Below, piece after piece: positions 18,908-27,844 of a DNA stretch of 64,000 bases. The DNA lies in the NCBI RefSeq assembly GCF_009857815.1, contig NZ_WVVW01000016.1, positions 32,843-96,842 on the forward strand, written 5' to 3'. Numbering within the stretch: position 1 is the first letter of the stretch; every line of letters begins with the position of its first letter. The notes under the pieces are model-generated. The model made no database searches and was not told the DNA's origin. It was given only the letters and a program-made list of their open reading frames with translations. A program made the translations under genes and the position numbers. This DNA is from Pseudomaricurvus sp. HS19. GTDB lineage: Bacteria; Pseudomonadota; Gammaproteobacteria; Pseudomonadales; Cellvibrionaceae.

Positions 18908-19687
18908 TTGTCTAACTTGATTGACCCGAGAGCGATTATCGATCCGACGGCGCGCCTGGCGGAAGGTGTCAGTGTGGGACCGTGGACGGTTATTGGTGCC
19001 GATGTGGAAATTGGCCCCGGCAGCCGGATTGAGTCTCACGTGGTAATTAAGGGACCGACGCGTATCGGTGCCAACAACCATATTTACCAGTTTTCCTCTG
19101 TGGGTGAAGACACCCCGGATCTGAAGTACAAGGGTGAGCCCACCCGCCTGGTGATGGGTGACAACAACATCATCCGTGAAGGGGTGACGATTCACCGTGG
19201 TACCGTGCAGGATCGCGGTGAAACCACCATCGGTGACAACAACCTGTTGATGGCCTATGTCCATATCGGTCACGACAGTGTGATCGGTAACAACTGTATC
19301 CTGGTCAATAACGCCTCGCTGGCGGGCCACGTGCATGTGGGCGACTGGGCGATTCTCAGCGGCTACACCCTGGTGCACCAGTTCTGCCACATCGGTGCAC
19401 ACTGCTTTACCGGCATGGCCAGTGCCATTGGCAAGGACGTGCCGGCCTATGTCATGGTGGCAGGTAATCCGGTGGCGGCCAAAAGCATCAACAGCGAAGG
19501 GCTGCGTCGTCGCGGTTTCAGCAAAGAGGATATCGCTACCCTCAACAAGGCGTTCAAGCTGGTCTATCGCCGCGGCTTGACCACCGAGGAAGCGGTGCGC
19601 GAATTGCGGTTGCTGGCGGAATCCTGTGAGCCGGTGAACCTGCTGATTGACTCCCTGCAGCAATCCACTCGCGGAATTGTGCGTTAA
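18908..19687 (+). CDS. lpxA: UDP-N-acetylglucosamine O-acyltransferase
   Basis: First step of lipid A synthesis. The 259-residue hexapeptide-repeat protein has the catalytic-His region MAYVHIGHDSVIGNNCILVNN near 115-135 and the conserved C-terminal segment EGLRRRGFS. The start is a TTG at 18908 (MSNLIDPRAIIDPTA), with AAGGG 8 nt upstream at 18895-18899; no ATG is available near the conserved N-terminus. It is 11 bp after fabZ. Confidence 0.97.
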   Translation: MSNLIDPRAIIDPTARLAEGVSVGPWTVIGADVEIGPGSRIESHVVIKGPTRIGANNHIYQFSSVGEDTPDLKYKGEPTRLVMGDNNIIREGVTIHRGTVQDRGETTIGDNNLLMAYVHIGHDSVIGNNCILVNNASLAGHVHVGDWAILSGYTLVHQFCHIGAHCFTGMASAIGKDVPAYVMVAGNPVAAKSINSEGLRRRGFSKEDIATLNKAFKLVYRRGLTTEEAVRELRLLAESCEPVNLLIDSLQQSTRGIVR

Positions 19688-19696
19688 GGCCTGAAC

Positions 19697-20896
19697 ATGC
19701 GCATTGGTATTGTGGTGGGGGAGGCCTCGGGGGATATCCTCGGGGCCGGTTTGATGGCGGCATTGCAGCGCCGTTATCCCACGGCCCGTTTTGAGGGTAT
19801 TGGTGGCGAGCGTATGATTGCCGCCGGTTTTCACAGCTTTTTTGAGCAGGAGCGGCTGGCGGTCATGGGGCTGGTGGAGCCCCTCAAGCGCCTGCCGGAG
19901 CTGCTGCGTATCCGCAAGCAGATCGTTCGTCACTTCACCGACAATCCTCCGGATGTCTTTATCGGCATCGATTCCCCCGACTTCAACCTCACCATCGAAG
20001 AGAAATTGCGCGCGGCGGGAATCTTTACTGTCCACTACGTCAGCCCGTCGGTATGGGCCTGGCGCCAGAAGCGTATCGTCAAGATCGCCCGCGCTGTGGA
20101 TCTGATGCTCACCCTGCTGCCCTTCGAGGCAGACTTCTATCGCCAGCATAAGGTGCCGGTCTGCTTTGTGGGCCATCCATTGGCTGACGATATCCCCTTG
20201 CAGAGCGATCAGGCCGCTGCTCGTCGCGAGCTGCAGCTGGACTCCGCCGGCACCGTGGTGGCGTTGATGCCGGGCAGCCGTGGTGGCGAAGTGAAAATGA
20301 TTGGCCCGCTGTTGTGGGAGGCCGCCAGGCGCCTGCAGGGCCGGGCTGCCAATGTCCATTTTCTGGTGCCGGCGGCCAGTGCCGCCCGGCGTCGGCAGAT
20401 AGAGGAGCAGTTGCAGCAGTTGCCACCACTGCCTCTGACCGTGGTGGATGGGCAGTCCCATCAGGTGATGACAGCGGCGGACGTGGTGGCCATGGCTTCG
20501 GGTACCACAACCCTGGAGGCGATGCTGCTGAAGCGTCCCATGGTGGTGGTGTATCGCTTCGCCTGGCTCTCCTACGCCATCCTCTCGCGGCTGGTCAAAA
20601 CCCGCTTTTTCTCCCTGCCCAATTTACTCGCCGGCAAGCCGCTGGTGCCGGAGCTGTTACAGGACGAGGCGACACCGGAGCGTATTGCTGACGAGTTGCT
20701 GGTGTTCCTGCAGCAGCCGCATCGCAGCGAGTTTATCCGTGAGGAGTTTACCCGCCTGCACCAGAGTATCCGCTGCGATGCCAGCGAAAGGGCCGCCGAG
20801 GCGATTGCCCAGGGCCTGGAACAAAGAGGCCTGGAACAGAGAACACAGGAACAGACATCCCGGGAGCAGACATCCCGGGAACAGGGAGGAGCCTGA
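19697..20896 (+). CDS. lpxB: Lipid-A-disaccharide synthase
   Basis: Peripheral membrane glycosyltransferase joining UDP-2,3-diacylglucosamine and lipid X. The 399-residue product has [14 protein letters not shown] at the N-terminus, [11 protein letters not shown] in the middle and [18 protein letters not shown] in the nucleotide domain. The last 25 residues are a low-complexity pentapeptide repeat ([25 protein letters not shown]) encoded by 15-bp DNA repeats. That tail makes it somewhat longer than usual and is probably disordered. It ends 1 bp before the rnhB start. Confidence 0.96.
   Translation: MRIGIVVGEASGDILGAGLMAALQRRYPTARFEGIGGERMIAAGFHSFFEQERLAVMGLVEPLKRLPELLRIRKQIVRHFTDNPPDVFIGIDSPDFNLTIEEKLRAAGIFTVHYVSPSVWAWRQKRIVKIARAVDLMLTLLPFEADFYRQHKVPVCFVGHPLADDIPLQSDQAAARRELQLDSAGTVVALMPGSRGGEVKMIGPLLWEAARRLQGRAANVHFLVPAASAARRRQIEEQLQQLPPLPLTVVDGQSHQVMTAADVVAMASGTTTLEAMLLKRPMVVVYRFAWLSYAILSRLVKTRFFSLPNLLAGKPLVPELLQDEATPERIADELLVFLQQPHRSEFIREEFTRLHQSIRCDASERAAEAIAQGLEQRGLEQRTQEQTSREQTSREQGGA
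20813..20887. repeat. Five imperfect 15-bp tandem repeats at the lpxB 3' end
   Basis: Units start at 20813, 20828, 20843, 20858 and 20873. The first two (GGCCTGGAACARAGA) differ by one base and the last three share CAGACATCCCGGGA-type sequence. They are in frame and encode pentapeptides with the pattern xxEQx. Confidence 0.75.
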
Positions 20897-20897
20897 T

Positions 20898-21503
20898 ATG
20901 GAGCCGTTTGTCAGCAGCTATGGTGGCACCCTGGGGGCCGGGGTGGACGAGGTGGGTCGCGGGCCGCTGGCGGGTGATGTGGTGGCGGCCGCGGTGATTC
21001 TCGATCCTGCCAGGCCCATTGTGGGGCTGAATGATTCCAAAAAGCTGACGGAGAAAAAGCGCGAGCTGCTCTTTGACGAGATCTGCAGTCATGCTCTCAG
21101 CTACTCCATTGCCAGGGCCTCGGTAGCGGAAATCGACAGTATCAATATTCTGCAGGCCAGCCTGTTGGCCATGACCCGGGCCGTTGAAGGCTTGCAGTTG
21201 GCACCGGAGCATGTGTGGGTGGATGGCAACAAGATTCCCCGCTGGTCTTACAGTGCCGAGGCGGTGGTGAAGGGAGACAGTCGCGTACCCGCCATCAGTG
21301 CCGCCTCCATTCTGGCCAAGGTCACCCGTGACCGGGAGATGGAGGCCTTCGAGAAGGTCTACCCCGGCTATGGCTTCGCCGGTCACAAGGGCTACCCCAC
21401 CAAACTGCATATGGATGCCATTGCCCGCCTGGGCGTGACGCCGATCCATCGCACCTCCTTCGGACCGGTACGGGCGGCTATCGAGCAGATGGAGCTCTTC
21501 TGA
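20898..21503 (+). CDS. rnhB: Ribonuclease HII
   Basis: Removes single ribonucleotides and RNA from RNA-DNA hybrids. The 201-residue product has [15 protein letters not shown] with the Asp-Glu pair of the active site near residues 13-14, [13 protein letters not shown], and [19 protein letters not shown] sequence ([16 protein letters not shown]). The start is the ATG at 20898 with AGGGAGGA upstream. It is the last gene of the uppS-rnhB plus-strand run. Confidence 0.96.
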   Translation: MEPFVSSYGGTLGAGVDEVGRGPLAGDVVAAAVILDPARPIVGLNDSKKLTEKKRELLFDEICSHALSYSIARASVAEIDSINILQASLLAMTRAVEGLQLAPEHVWVDGNKIPRWSYSAEAVVKGDSRVPAISAASILAKVTRDREMEAFEKVYPGYGFAGHKGYPTKLHMDAIARLGVTPIHRTSFGPVRAAIEQMELF

Positions 21504-21552
21504 GCCTCCGTCGCTGACGGGGTTTATCCCGCCGTCACAAAATTGCGATGGT

Positions 21553-21577
21553 GCTCTGTCAGGGGCAGAGCTACAAT
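21553..21577 (+). promoter_or_regulatory. Hairpin and candidate -10 upstream of pyrB
   Basis: GCTCTG (21553-21558) and CAGAGC (21566-21571) form a small inverted repeat directly before TACAAT (21572-21577), a good -10 hexamer 37 bp upstream of the pyrB ATG. No convincing -35 was found at 16-18 bp. The hairpin may be an operator or chance. Confidence 0.35.
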
Positions 21578-21613
21578 AGCGCCGGTTTTAACTGGCTGGG
21601 CAACGGAGCGTGT

Positions 21614-22624
21614 ATGGAGTTCACAGGCGCACATATCTTGTCGATTACGCAGTTTGAGCGTGCCGATATTGAGCGGATATTCCGCGTCGCCGATAACATG
21701 GAGCCCTACGCGCAACGCAAGCGCGTGACCCGGGTGCTGGAAGGCGCCATCCTCGGTAACATGTTCTTTGAACCCAGTACCCGAACCCGCGTCAGCTTTG
21801 GTGCGGCATTCAATTTGCTCGGCGGTGAAGTGCGCGAAACCACCGGCTTCAAAAGCTCGGCCATCTCCAAAGGTGAATCCCTCTACGACACGGCTCGTGT
21901 GCTCTCCGGCTACAGCGATGTGATCTGCATGCGTCACCCGGAAGCGGGCTCAGTGGCAGAGTTTGCCGCTGCCAGTCGGGTGCCGGTGATCAATGGTGGT
22001 GACGGACCCAACGAACACCCCAGTCAAGCGCTGCTGGATCTCTATACCATTCGCAAGGAGCTGGCGGATCGGGGTCGCACAGTGGATGGCCTGCGCATCG
22101 CCATGATCGGTGATCTGAAATATGGCCGCACCGTGCACTCCCTCTGCAAGCTGCTGTGCCTGTTTGATCGTGTACAGGTGACATTGGTGGCGCCGCAAGA
22201 GCTGGCAATGCCCGGGTATGTGGTGGAGCAGATGCGTGAGGCGGGGGTGGAAGTGACCATTTCCGACGATCTGCTGCACGGCATCGGCCATGTGGACATC
22301 GCTTACTCCACCCGCATCCAGGAAGAGCGTTTTGCGTCGAAAGATGAGGCCAACCTCTACCGTGGCCGCTTTCGTCTCAACCAGGCGATCTACACCCAGT
22401 ACTGCGAACCCAATACCGTGATCATGCATCCGCTGCCGCGGGACTCACGGGCGGACGCCAACGAGCTGGATAACGATCTCAACCACAATCCCAACCTGGC
22501 GATCTTCCGTCAGGCAGACAATGGTGTGCTGGTACGTATGGCGCTGTTTGCGCTGATTCTGGATGTGGCGGACCAGGTGGATGCCCACGCCCGCGACGTC
22601 AACTGGTACCGCGGCGGTCGCTGA
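21614..22624 (+). CDS. pyrB: Aspartate carbamoyltransferase catalytic subunit
   Basis: Makes carbamoyl-aspartate in de novo pyrimidine synthesis. The 336-residue product has the carbamoyl-phosphate loop FFEPSTRTRVSF, the motif GGDGPNEHPSQALLDLYT and HPLPRDSRADANEL. It is about 25 residues longer than the E. coli catalytic chain. No pyrI regulatory chain or dihydroorotase-like gene is beside it, so allosteric control cannot be assumed. The start MEFTGAHIL at 21614 is preferred over an upstream extension that runs through the promoter region. It is convergent with the EF-hand gene with no bases between the stops. Confidence 0.95.
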   Translation: MEFTGAHILSITQFERADIERIFRVADNMEPYAQRKRVTRVLEGAILGNMFFEPSTRTRVSFGAAFNLLGGEVRETTGFKSSAISKGESLYDTARVLSGYSDVICMRHPEAGSVAEFAAASRVPVINGGDGPNEHPSQALLDLYTIRKELADRGRTVDGLRIAMIGDLKYGRTVHSLCKLLCLFDRVQVTLVAPQELAMPGYVVEQMREAGVEVTISDDLLHGIGHVDIAYSTRIQEERFASKDEANLYRGRFRLNQAIYTQYCEPNTVIMHPLPRDSRADANELDNDLNHNPNLAIFRQADNGVLVRMALFALILDVADQVDAHARDVNWYRGGR

Positions 22625-23071
22625 TTACTGCAGTTCCTTGCGCACACAGAACCACAACAGACAGTAGGTATCGTTGCTGGCGCTGTGGTGCTGTTGCTCC
22701 ACTTCCTCGCTGCTCAGGCGGCCGTCACCGTCGTTGTCAAAGCGGTTGAACAGGCCCATATATGAGGCGTATTCGGCTTCGCTGACGTTGCCGTCCTGAT
22801 CGGTATCAAGCTTGTTGAAGCGCGCCTGCAGTAGGCCCAGTCGCTTGTTCTGGTCGGCGCTCTGGTATTCGTCAAAGGCCACCGTGCCATCACCGTTGTG
22901 GTCGAGCAGGGTAAACAGTCGACTCTTCTTCTCGGCAATCTCTTCGGCGCTGATCTCGGCGTCGCCATCCAGATCGTATTTGGCCAGCAGCCAGCTTTCG
23001 GGCTCGCTGTAGGCGCTTTGGCCAAAGCCGCCAAGGGTCATTGATAGCAGGGTAATAGAGAGGTATTTCAT
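22625..23071 (-). CDS. Exported EF-hand calcium-binding protein
   Basis: A 148-residue protein with a predicted signal peptide (MKYLSITLLSMTLGGFGQSAYS) followed by four EF-hand loops: DLDGDAEISAEE, DHNGDGTVAFDE, DTDQDGNVSEAE and DNDGDGRLSSEE. All four have Asp at positions 1, 3 and 5 or equivalent oxygen ligands and a Glu at position 12, so calcium binding is likely. It is probably periplasmic. Two cysteines near the C-terminus (CLLWFC) could form a disulfide. I do not recognise a named family; function is unknown. Its stop abuts that of pyrB. Confidence 0.8.
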   Translation of the reverse strand: MKYLSITLLSMTLGGFGQSAYSEPESWLLAKYDLDGDAEISAEEIAEKKSRLFTLLDHNGDGTVAFDEYQSADQNKRLGLLQARFNKLDTDQDGNVSEAEYASYMGLFNRFDNDGDGRLSSEEVEQQHHSASNDTYCLLWFCVRKELQ

Positions 23072-23286
23072 GTCGGCAGCCGATCCGGGGTGGAGGGTCT
23101 CAGTCCGGGGGGCAATCCCGTTGACTGGCTGCCATCATAGCCTTGCCCTGTGGCGCCGAACTGCGCCTGCAATCACACTTCGGGCGCTCACTCAGACGGA
23201 TTTATTAGAGCATTCTGATAATTGATAACCCCGGTTTATATAGGGGAAAGGACGCAGCCCGGGGCGTGCCTCTGCCAGCCACTGGC

Positions 23287-24312
23287 TCAGTGGCGCACAG
23301 GGTTGTCGGCCGGGGCCAGCAGGCGGGCTACGGCCTGTTGCAGTTCCGGCTCCAGCTGCGGGTCGCGCAGTACCGGCAACAGGTGGGGCCTGAGCCGGGG
23401 GTCGTACAGCAGCTCGTTCAGCAGTTGCTGGAGGAGGGGCGTGGGGTGTTGCTGCAGCGACTGCAGGAATGCCCGGAACAGTGTGGGTTGGGTCAGGTCC
23501 CAGGGGCAGCGACTGGCGATGGCCGCCAGCACTTCCATGCCGGGTTGCCCGGACAGCAACTGTTGCAGGGCCGTTTGGCGCAGCTCAATGGCGTCGCTGT
23601 GGGAGAGCGCCCGTACCAGTGCTGCAACCAGTGAGTCGCTGTCACCGGTCGGGGCCTCTGTCTGCAGTCGTTGGCACAATGCGGTGGCCAGAGCCTTGTC
23701 CGGGGTGGTGTTTTCCAGGCATTCACACAGTTGTTGCAGGGGTTGCGCCGGCATGGTGGCAATCGCCTGTTGCAATAAATGACTGTGTTCGGCGCAGCGC
23801 ATCGCGACGTCGGCCAGCCCCTGCAGTGGAAGCTGCTGCCACTGGCCCAGATCGCCGGCGAGATAGTCGAGAGCGGCTCCATAGTGCTCGCCAGGTGCCA
23901 GAGCGAGGTCCAGGGAGGCGCGGGCGTGCATACTGGCCTGACGCTCCGGGGCCGGCTGGAACAGGCAGGGGTTATTCTCCAGAACCGCCGCCAGCTGTCG
24001 CGCCTGCTCGGCCTCACTCTCCTGTGGGGCCAGGGCGATCAGCAACTGTTTGACCAGGCGATCCCGCGGCTGCGGGTCCAGGAAACCCTGTTCATCCAGC
24101 GGCAGGCGGATAAACCACAGCAACGGCAGCGCCGGGCTGTCGCTGTCGCGCAGCAGCAGGGCCAGCCACGCCTGGCGCAGGTAGGGCGCCGGGTAGGGGA
24201 TGAGTTGCTGTTCGACACGCAGGAAAGTCTCGGTGTCGAGCGGCTGGATACGACGCCCCACATCGTAGATGCGGTAGTCGAGACCCATCTGGGTAAACAG
24301 GCTGCTGATCAT
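23287..24312 (-). CDS. Uncharacterised protein, DUF3549-like
   Basis: A 341-residue cytosolic protein with no signal peptide or membrane helices, rich in Leu/Gln/Ala helices suggestive of HEAT-like repeats. The N-terminus MISSLFTQMGLDYRIYDVGRRIQPL is characteristic of the DUF3549 family of gammaproteobacteria as I remember it. No catalytic motif is visible. It follows the ychJ-like gene by 126 bp on the same strand, so the two may be co-transcribed. The 215-bp gap downstream of it holds nothing I can assign. Confidence 0.6.
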   Translation of the reverse strand: MISSLFTQMGLDYRIYDVGRRIQPLDTETFLRVEQQLIPYPAPYLRQAWLALLLRDSDSPALPLLWFIRLPLDEQGFLDPQPRDRLVKQLLIALAPQESEAEQARQLAAVLENNPCLFQPAPERQASMHARASLDLALAPGEHYGAALDYLAGDLGQWQQLPLQGLADVAMRCAEHSHLLQQAIATMPAQPLQQLCECLENTTPDKALATALCQRLQTEAPTGDSDSLVAALVRALSHSDAIELRQTALQQLLSGQPGMEVLAAIASRCPWDLTQPTLFRAFLQSLQQHPTPLLQQLLNELLYDPRLRPHLLPVLRDPQLEPELQQAVARLLAPADNPVRH

Positions 24313-24438
24313 GTGGCGCTTCTCTTTGTCTGCGGGGCGGTGGTCAGTCCGGGGGCGGCATTGTAACGGGTTTGGCGGTGGATGGCAGGGCTTCGCCGGC
24401 GTCGCTCCCCCTGTCAGGGCGGCCCGGGTGTCGGGAGC

Positions 24439-24930
24439 TCAGTCCTGGCAGCACTGCTTGAATTTGCGACCGCTGCCGCAGACGCAGGGGCTGTTGCGGC
24501 CCGGCAGGGGTGGATTGCGCAGCGCTTCGCCCTCAACATAGCGCCAGCCGCGCTGGTCATGAAGGAAGTGGGAGTGCTCGTGCAGCACCTGCAGTCTGGT
24601 GCTCTCCCGGGGATCGCGGAACCAGGCGGAGAAACTGACCCAGCCCTCACTGTCCCCCGCCTCTCCCAGTTCACTGTTGTGTACTTGCAGCCCTACCCAT
24701 TGGGTGTCCCGGCAGCTGCGGGCCAGGGTGTCGGCAGACGCCGGAGCGGATACCGCATCCCAGGTGGCCATCAGGTAGTCGTAGCGTTGCAGCCGGTAGG
24801 CGCAGAAGCGGGAGCGCATCAGGGCGGTGGCGGTCGACGGCGGTTTGGTGCCGTTGAGGGCAGGAAGGCAGCAGGTCTGGTAGCTGTTGCCACTGCAGCA
24901 GGGGCAGGGTTGCTCGGTGCCAGAATTCAT
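24439..24930 (-). CDS. YchJ-family SEC-C metal-binding protein
   Basis: A 163-residue protein with a cysteine cluster at each end: PCPCCSGNSYQTCC near the N-terminus and SPCVCGSGRKFKQCC at the C-terminus. Both match the zinc-binding SEC-C motif of the YchJ/UPF0225 family. The middle contains RSRFCAYRLQRYDYL and a WxFxAWFRD-type segment typical of the NTF2-like core. Role unknown; SEC-C motifs often link proteins to the ribosome or SecB. It is divergent from the acyltransferase gene. Confidence 0.8.
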   Translation of the reverse strand: MNSGTEQPCPCCSGNSYQTCCLPALNGTKPPSTATALMRSRFCAYRLQRYDYLMATWDAVSAPASADTLARSCRDTQWVGLQVHNSELGEAGDSEGWVSFSAWFRDPRESTRLQVLHEHSHFLHDQRGWRYVEGEALRNPPLPGRNSPCVCGSGRKFKQCCQD

Positions 24931-25069
24931 GGCAGTGGTAATCCTCGGCCAAATTGGGTATTTTTGCAGGCCATTTTAATAAGGCCGGGCGGCGAATGAC
25001 AGTCAGGCTGTCTTTGACTCTCCTGCCAACTCTCACCCGTTCTGCAATTCTTTTGTGCGTTCCGATTTC

Positions 25070-26248
25070 ATGACCGACTTTGACGATATCCGCCCCTACA
25101 ATGACAGCGAGGTGGCACCGGCCATTGCCCGTGTGCTGGCCACACCGGAGCTGATCCGCGCGGTTGCGCGTCTGCGCTTCCCGCACCTGTCAGGCGTCTT
25201 GCCCTGGCTTATGCGGCCGCTGGTGCATACTTATCTGCAGCATCAGTTGCGCGGTGTGAATACCGTCGATCAGCTGCAGGAGATTATTGGTCACTATCTG
25301 GAGAACATGCTCAATCGTCGCGTCAGTGAGCTGACGGTATCCGGGCTTGATAAGCTGCAGAAGGATAAGGCTTACCTGTTTATCAGCAACCATCGCGATA
25401 TCGCTATGGACCCGGCGTTCGTCAATTGGGCGATGTTCCACTATGGCTTCGATACCGTGCGCATTGCCATCGGCGACAACCTGCTCACCAAGCCCTATGT
25501 TTCAGACCTGATTCGCCTGAACAAGAGCTTTATCGTCAAACGCAACATCTCCAGTCCGCGGGAGAAACTGAAAGCATCAAAGCATCTGTCCGCCTATATC
25601 CACCACTCCATTGCCGAAGACAAGAGCAACGTCTGGATTGCCCAGCGTGAGGGGCGGGCCAAGGACGGACGGGATGTCACCAACAGTGCCATCGTCAGCA
25701 TGATCGCCCTGAGTAAACCCAAGCCACAGGACTTCGGTGAATACATCGGCGAACTGAATATTGTGCCGGTCTCCATCTCCTACGAGTGGGATCCCTGTGA
25801 TGCAGCCAAGGCGCGGGAGCTGCATGCGGTGCAAACCCATGGCCGCTACGAGAAAGCCGAACATGAAGACGTGGCCAGTATTGCCGCCGGTATTGCCGGT
25901 GAGAAGGGCCACGTGCACCTGGCCTTTGGTGATGTGCTGGGCAGCGAATACGAAAGTACTGAACAGGTGGCACGGGAGATTGACCGCCAGGTCTGGAATA
26001 ACTATGTGCTGCATCCCAGCAACCATCTCGCCTATGAGCGACTTTACAGCAAGCCTTCCGGATTGCCGGTTACGGCAAAGGGGTGTGAGTTTGTGGCGGC
26101 GGATTACCCGGAAGAGCAGCGTGAACTGGATCGGCGCCTGGCGGGTTTACTGCCGGAGCAGCAGCAGATACTGCTCTCCATCTACGCCAATTCGGTGGTG
26201 AGTCACCTGAAGTTGGCCGCCTCCGCAGAGGATGCCGCGCAGGAATAA
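25070..26248 (+). CDS. PlsC-type glycerolipid acyltransferase
   Basis: Predicted 1-acyl-glycerol-3-phosphate acyltransferase-like enzyme of 392 residues, probably membrane-associated. It has the acyltransferase motif SNHRDIAMDPAF, in which His and Asp are five residues apart instead of the usual four, and a basic block AQREGRAKDGRD equivalent to the FPEGTRS region. This subgroup is longer than PlsC (about 245 residues). The ATG at 25070 is chosen; a GTG at 25055 would add five residues and neither has a clear ribosome site. Substrate unknown. Confidence 0.75.
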   Translation: MTDFDDIRPYNDSEVAPAIARVLATPELIRAVARLRFPHLSGVLPWLMRPLVHTYLQHQLRGVNTVDQLQEIIGHYLENMLNRRVSELTVSGLDKLQKDKAYLFISNHRDIAMDPAFVNWAMFHYGFDTVRIAIGDNLLTKPYVSDLIRLNKSFIVKRNISSPREKLKASKHLSAYIHHSIAEDKSNVWIAQREGRAKDGRDVTNSAIVSMIALSKPKPQDFGEYIGELNIVPVSISYEWDPCDAAKARELHAVQTHGRYEKAEHEDVASIAAGIAGEKGHVHLAFGDVLGSEYESTEQVAREIDRQVWNNYVLHPSNHLAYERLYSKPSGLPVTAKGCEFVAADYPEEQRELDRRLAGLLPEQQQILLSIYANSVVSHLKLAASAEDAAQE

Positions 26249-26254
26249 GTCCGG

Positions 26255-27154
26255 CTAACTGCAGAACTGGTTGCGGCCGCCGGCCTTGGCCTGGTACAGC
26301 AGGCGGTCGGCGCGACGCAACATGTCATCAATGGCAATATCGTCACCGCTCATGGCGGTGACGCCGAGGCTGACGGTAAAACGGATGGGCTGGCCGTCAA
26401 ACAGCAGCTCGCTGCTCTCCACCTGCAGGCGCAGCCTTTCCGCCAGCTGACGTGCCCCTTCAAGGTCCGTCTCCGGGCAGCAGATCACGAACTCCTCTCC
26501 GCCAAAGCGGCCAATCAGGTCGCCCTGGCGTCCCACGGCCCTGCACAGACGGGTCAGTTGTTTCAGAGCAGCATCTCCCCCGGCATGGCCATAGCTGTCG
26601 TTGATGGACTTGAAATTATCTGCATCCAGAACAATGACTGACATCTGGCGCTGGTGACGGCGGGCCTTGGCAAACTCGGCACTGCCCAGCTCCAGGAAGT
26701 AGCGCCGGTTGAAGACGCCGGTAAGAGGGTCGGTAGAGGCGAGACGGGCCAGCTTGTCGTTCAGCTCCTGCAGCTGCTTCTGGGCCTCCCGCAGCCTCAG
26801 TGCGGTGCGAATGCGGGCCGCCAGTACGCGGTAGTTGAAGGGTTTGGTGACGTACTCGTTGGCGCCGATATCCAGTGCCCGCACCACCGCATCGTCATTG
26901 TCGTTGGCCGATATCATGATCACCGGAATGTCGCTGAGGAGGGTTTCAGTCTTCAGTTGCGTCAGGGTTTCGGTGCCGCTCATGCCGGGCATCATCAGAT
27001 CGAGCAAGATCAGGTCGGGGCGGTGTTTACGGGCGAGGGTCAGGCAGTCTTCACCCCCGGTGGCACTGATGACCGTATGGCCATCGTCCTCAAGGTTGAA
27101 TCTCAGGAGCTGCAGGTTGTCTTCGATATCGTCGACGATGAGGATTATGGCCAT
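26255..27154 (-). CDS. Response regulator with diguanylate cyclase output (REC-GGDEF)
   Basis: A 299-residue cytosolic protein. The receiver domain (1-120) has the acidic pair Asp8-Asp9, phosphoacceptor Asp52 in LLDLMMPGMSG and Lys104. A coiled linker (120-140) leads to a GGDEF domain with GGEEF at 218-222 and the inhibitory-site motif RQGD at 209-212, five residues before it. It should make cyclic di-GMP on phosphorylation and be product-inhibited. No histidine kinase is next to it, so its partner is elsewhere. Its stop lies 6 bp from that of the convergent acyltransferase gene. Confidence 0.92.
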   Translation of the reverse strand: MAIILIVDDIEDNLQLLRFNLEDDGHTVISATGGEDCLTLARKHRPDLILLDLMMPGMSGTETLTQLKTETLLSDIPVIMISANDNDDAVVRALDIGANEYVTKPFNYRVLAARIRTALRLREAQKQLQELNDKLARLASTDPLTGVFNRRYFLELGSAEFAKARRHQRQMSVIVLDADNFKSINDSYGHAGGDAALKQLTRLCRAVGRQGDLIGRFGGEEFVICCPETDLEGARQLAERLRLQVESSELLFDGQPIRFTVSLGVTAMSGDDIAIDDMLRRADRLLYQAKAGGRNQFCS

Positions 27155-27273
27155 GGGATCAGAGCGTCATTGGTTTCCGGGGTGTCCGGGTCAGCCTCCG
27201 GCGCGGCCGGCAGGGCGCAGAGCGCAGTTAGCACCAGTATAGAGGCCTGGCGTGGAAATCTCTATTTATGGCT

Positions 27274-27753
27274 TCACCATCGATATTTGCCCCAGTTCTC
27301 AGGATTGGCCCAGTAGCGGGGGGTATTCCAGCTGCGCTGGCGGTTGTAGCTGCTGAGGTTGTAGCCGTAACAGCTGAGTCCCGGGCCGTCGAAGTGCTGC
27401 AGGCGACTGAAGCCCAGTGCCAGCAGTTCGCTTCTGGGGGCCTGCTGCGTTTCCTGAACCAGCAACCAGATGGCACTGCTGAAGAGGTTGCGGATCACGC
27501 CCAGCTGGTGGCTCTCCAGCAGTCGGGCTGCCGTGTCGCTGTCCGGGACCAGGGCGACCGCCAGCTCAAAGCGCTGGCCGCCTGCCTGCGGTCCGGGATC
27601 CTCCCCCGGGGCAACACAGGTCAGGGCGCATCCCTGCTCGTCACACCAGCGTTGCAGGGCCGGGGGGCAATCCGCGGCCACCAGCAACAAGTGTCGGGGC
27701 GCTTGCTGGGTCAGGTGTTGCAGCAGGGCTTGTTCGGGAGTCTGTTCTTGCAT
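27274..27753 (-). CDS. Conserved hypothetical protein, DUF6231-like
   Basis: A 159-residue cytosolic protein starting MQEQTPEQALLQHL (ATG at 27753; the longer frame would need a GTG two codons upstream). It has a Rossmann-like N-terminal half (HLLLVAADCPPAL, FELAVALVPDSD) and an aromatic C-terminus NTPRYWANPENWGKYRW. The C-terminal motif is shared by a small pseudomonad family I recall as DUF6231. Function unknown. Confidence 0.6.
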   Translation of the reverse strand: MQEQTPEQALLQHLTQQAPRHLLLVAADCPPALQRWCDEQGCALTCVAPGEDPGPQAGGQRFELAVALVPDSDTAARLLESHQLGVIRNLFSSAIWLLVQETQQAPRSELLALGFSRLQHFDGPGLSCYGYNLSSYNRQRSWNTPRYWANPENWGKYRW

Positions 27754-27791
27754 GGGCACAGGCTAGCAGAGCCGTGCTGTGATTGCCCAGT

Positions 27792-27836
27792 GATGATTGC
27801 CCCGTTGATGTTAAACCCGGTGATGTTAAACCCGGT
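27792..27836. repeat. 15-bp tandem repeats between two hypothetical genes
   Basis: Units at 27807-27821 and 27822-27836 are identical (GATGTTAAACCCGGT); 27792-27806 is a degenerate third copy. They lie between two minus-strand hypothetical genes. Confidence 0.75.
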
Positions 27837-27844
27837 GATGATGG

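Noticed and set aside
23229..23246. CCCC...TTTATATA...GGGG site resembling the nrdA palindrome, with a similar CCTATGTATATAGG at 52000-52013
   Set aside because: Neither has a partner box at 31 bp and the genes nearby have no link to dNTP synthesis.
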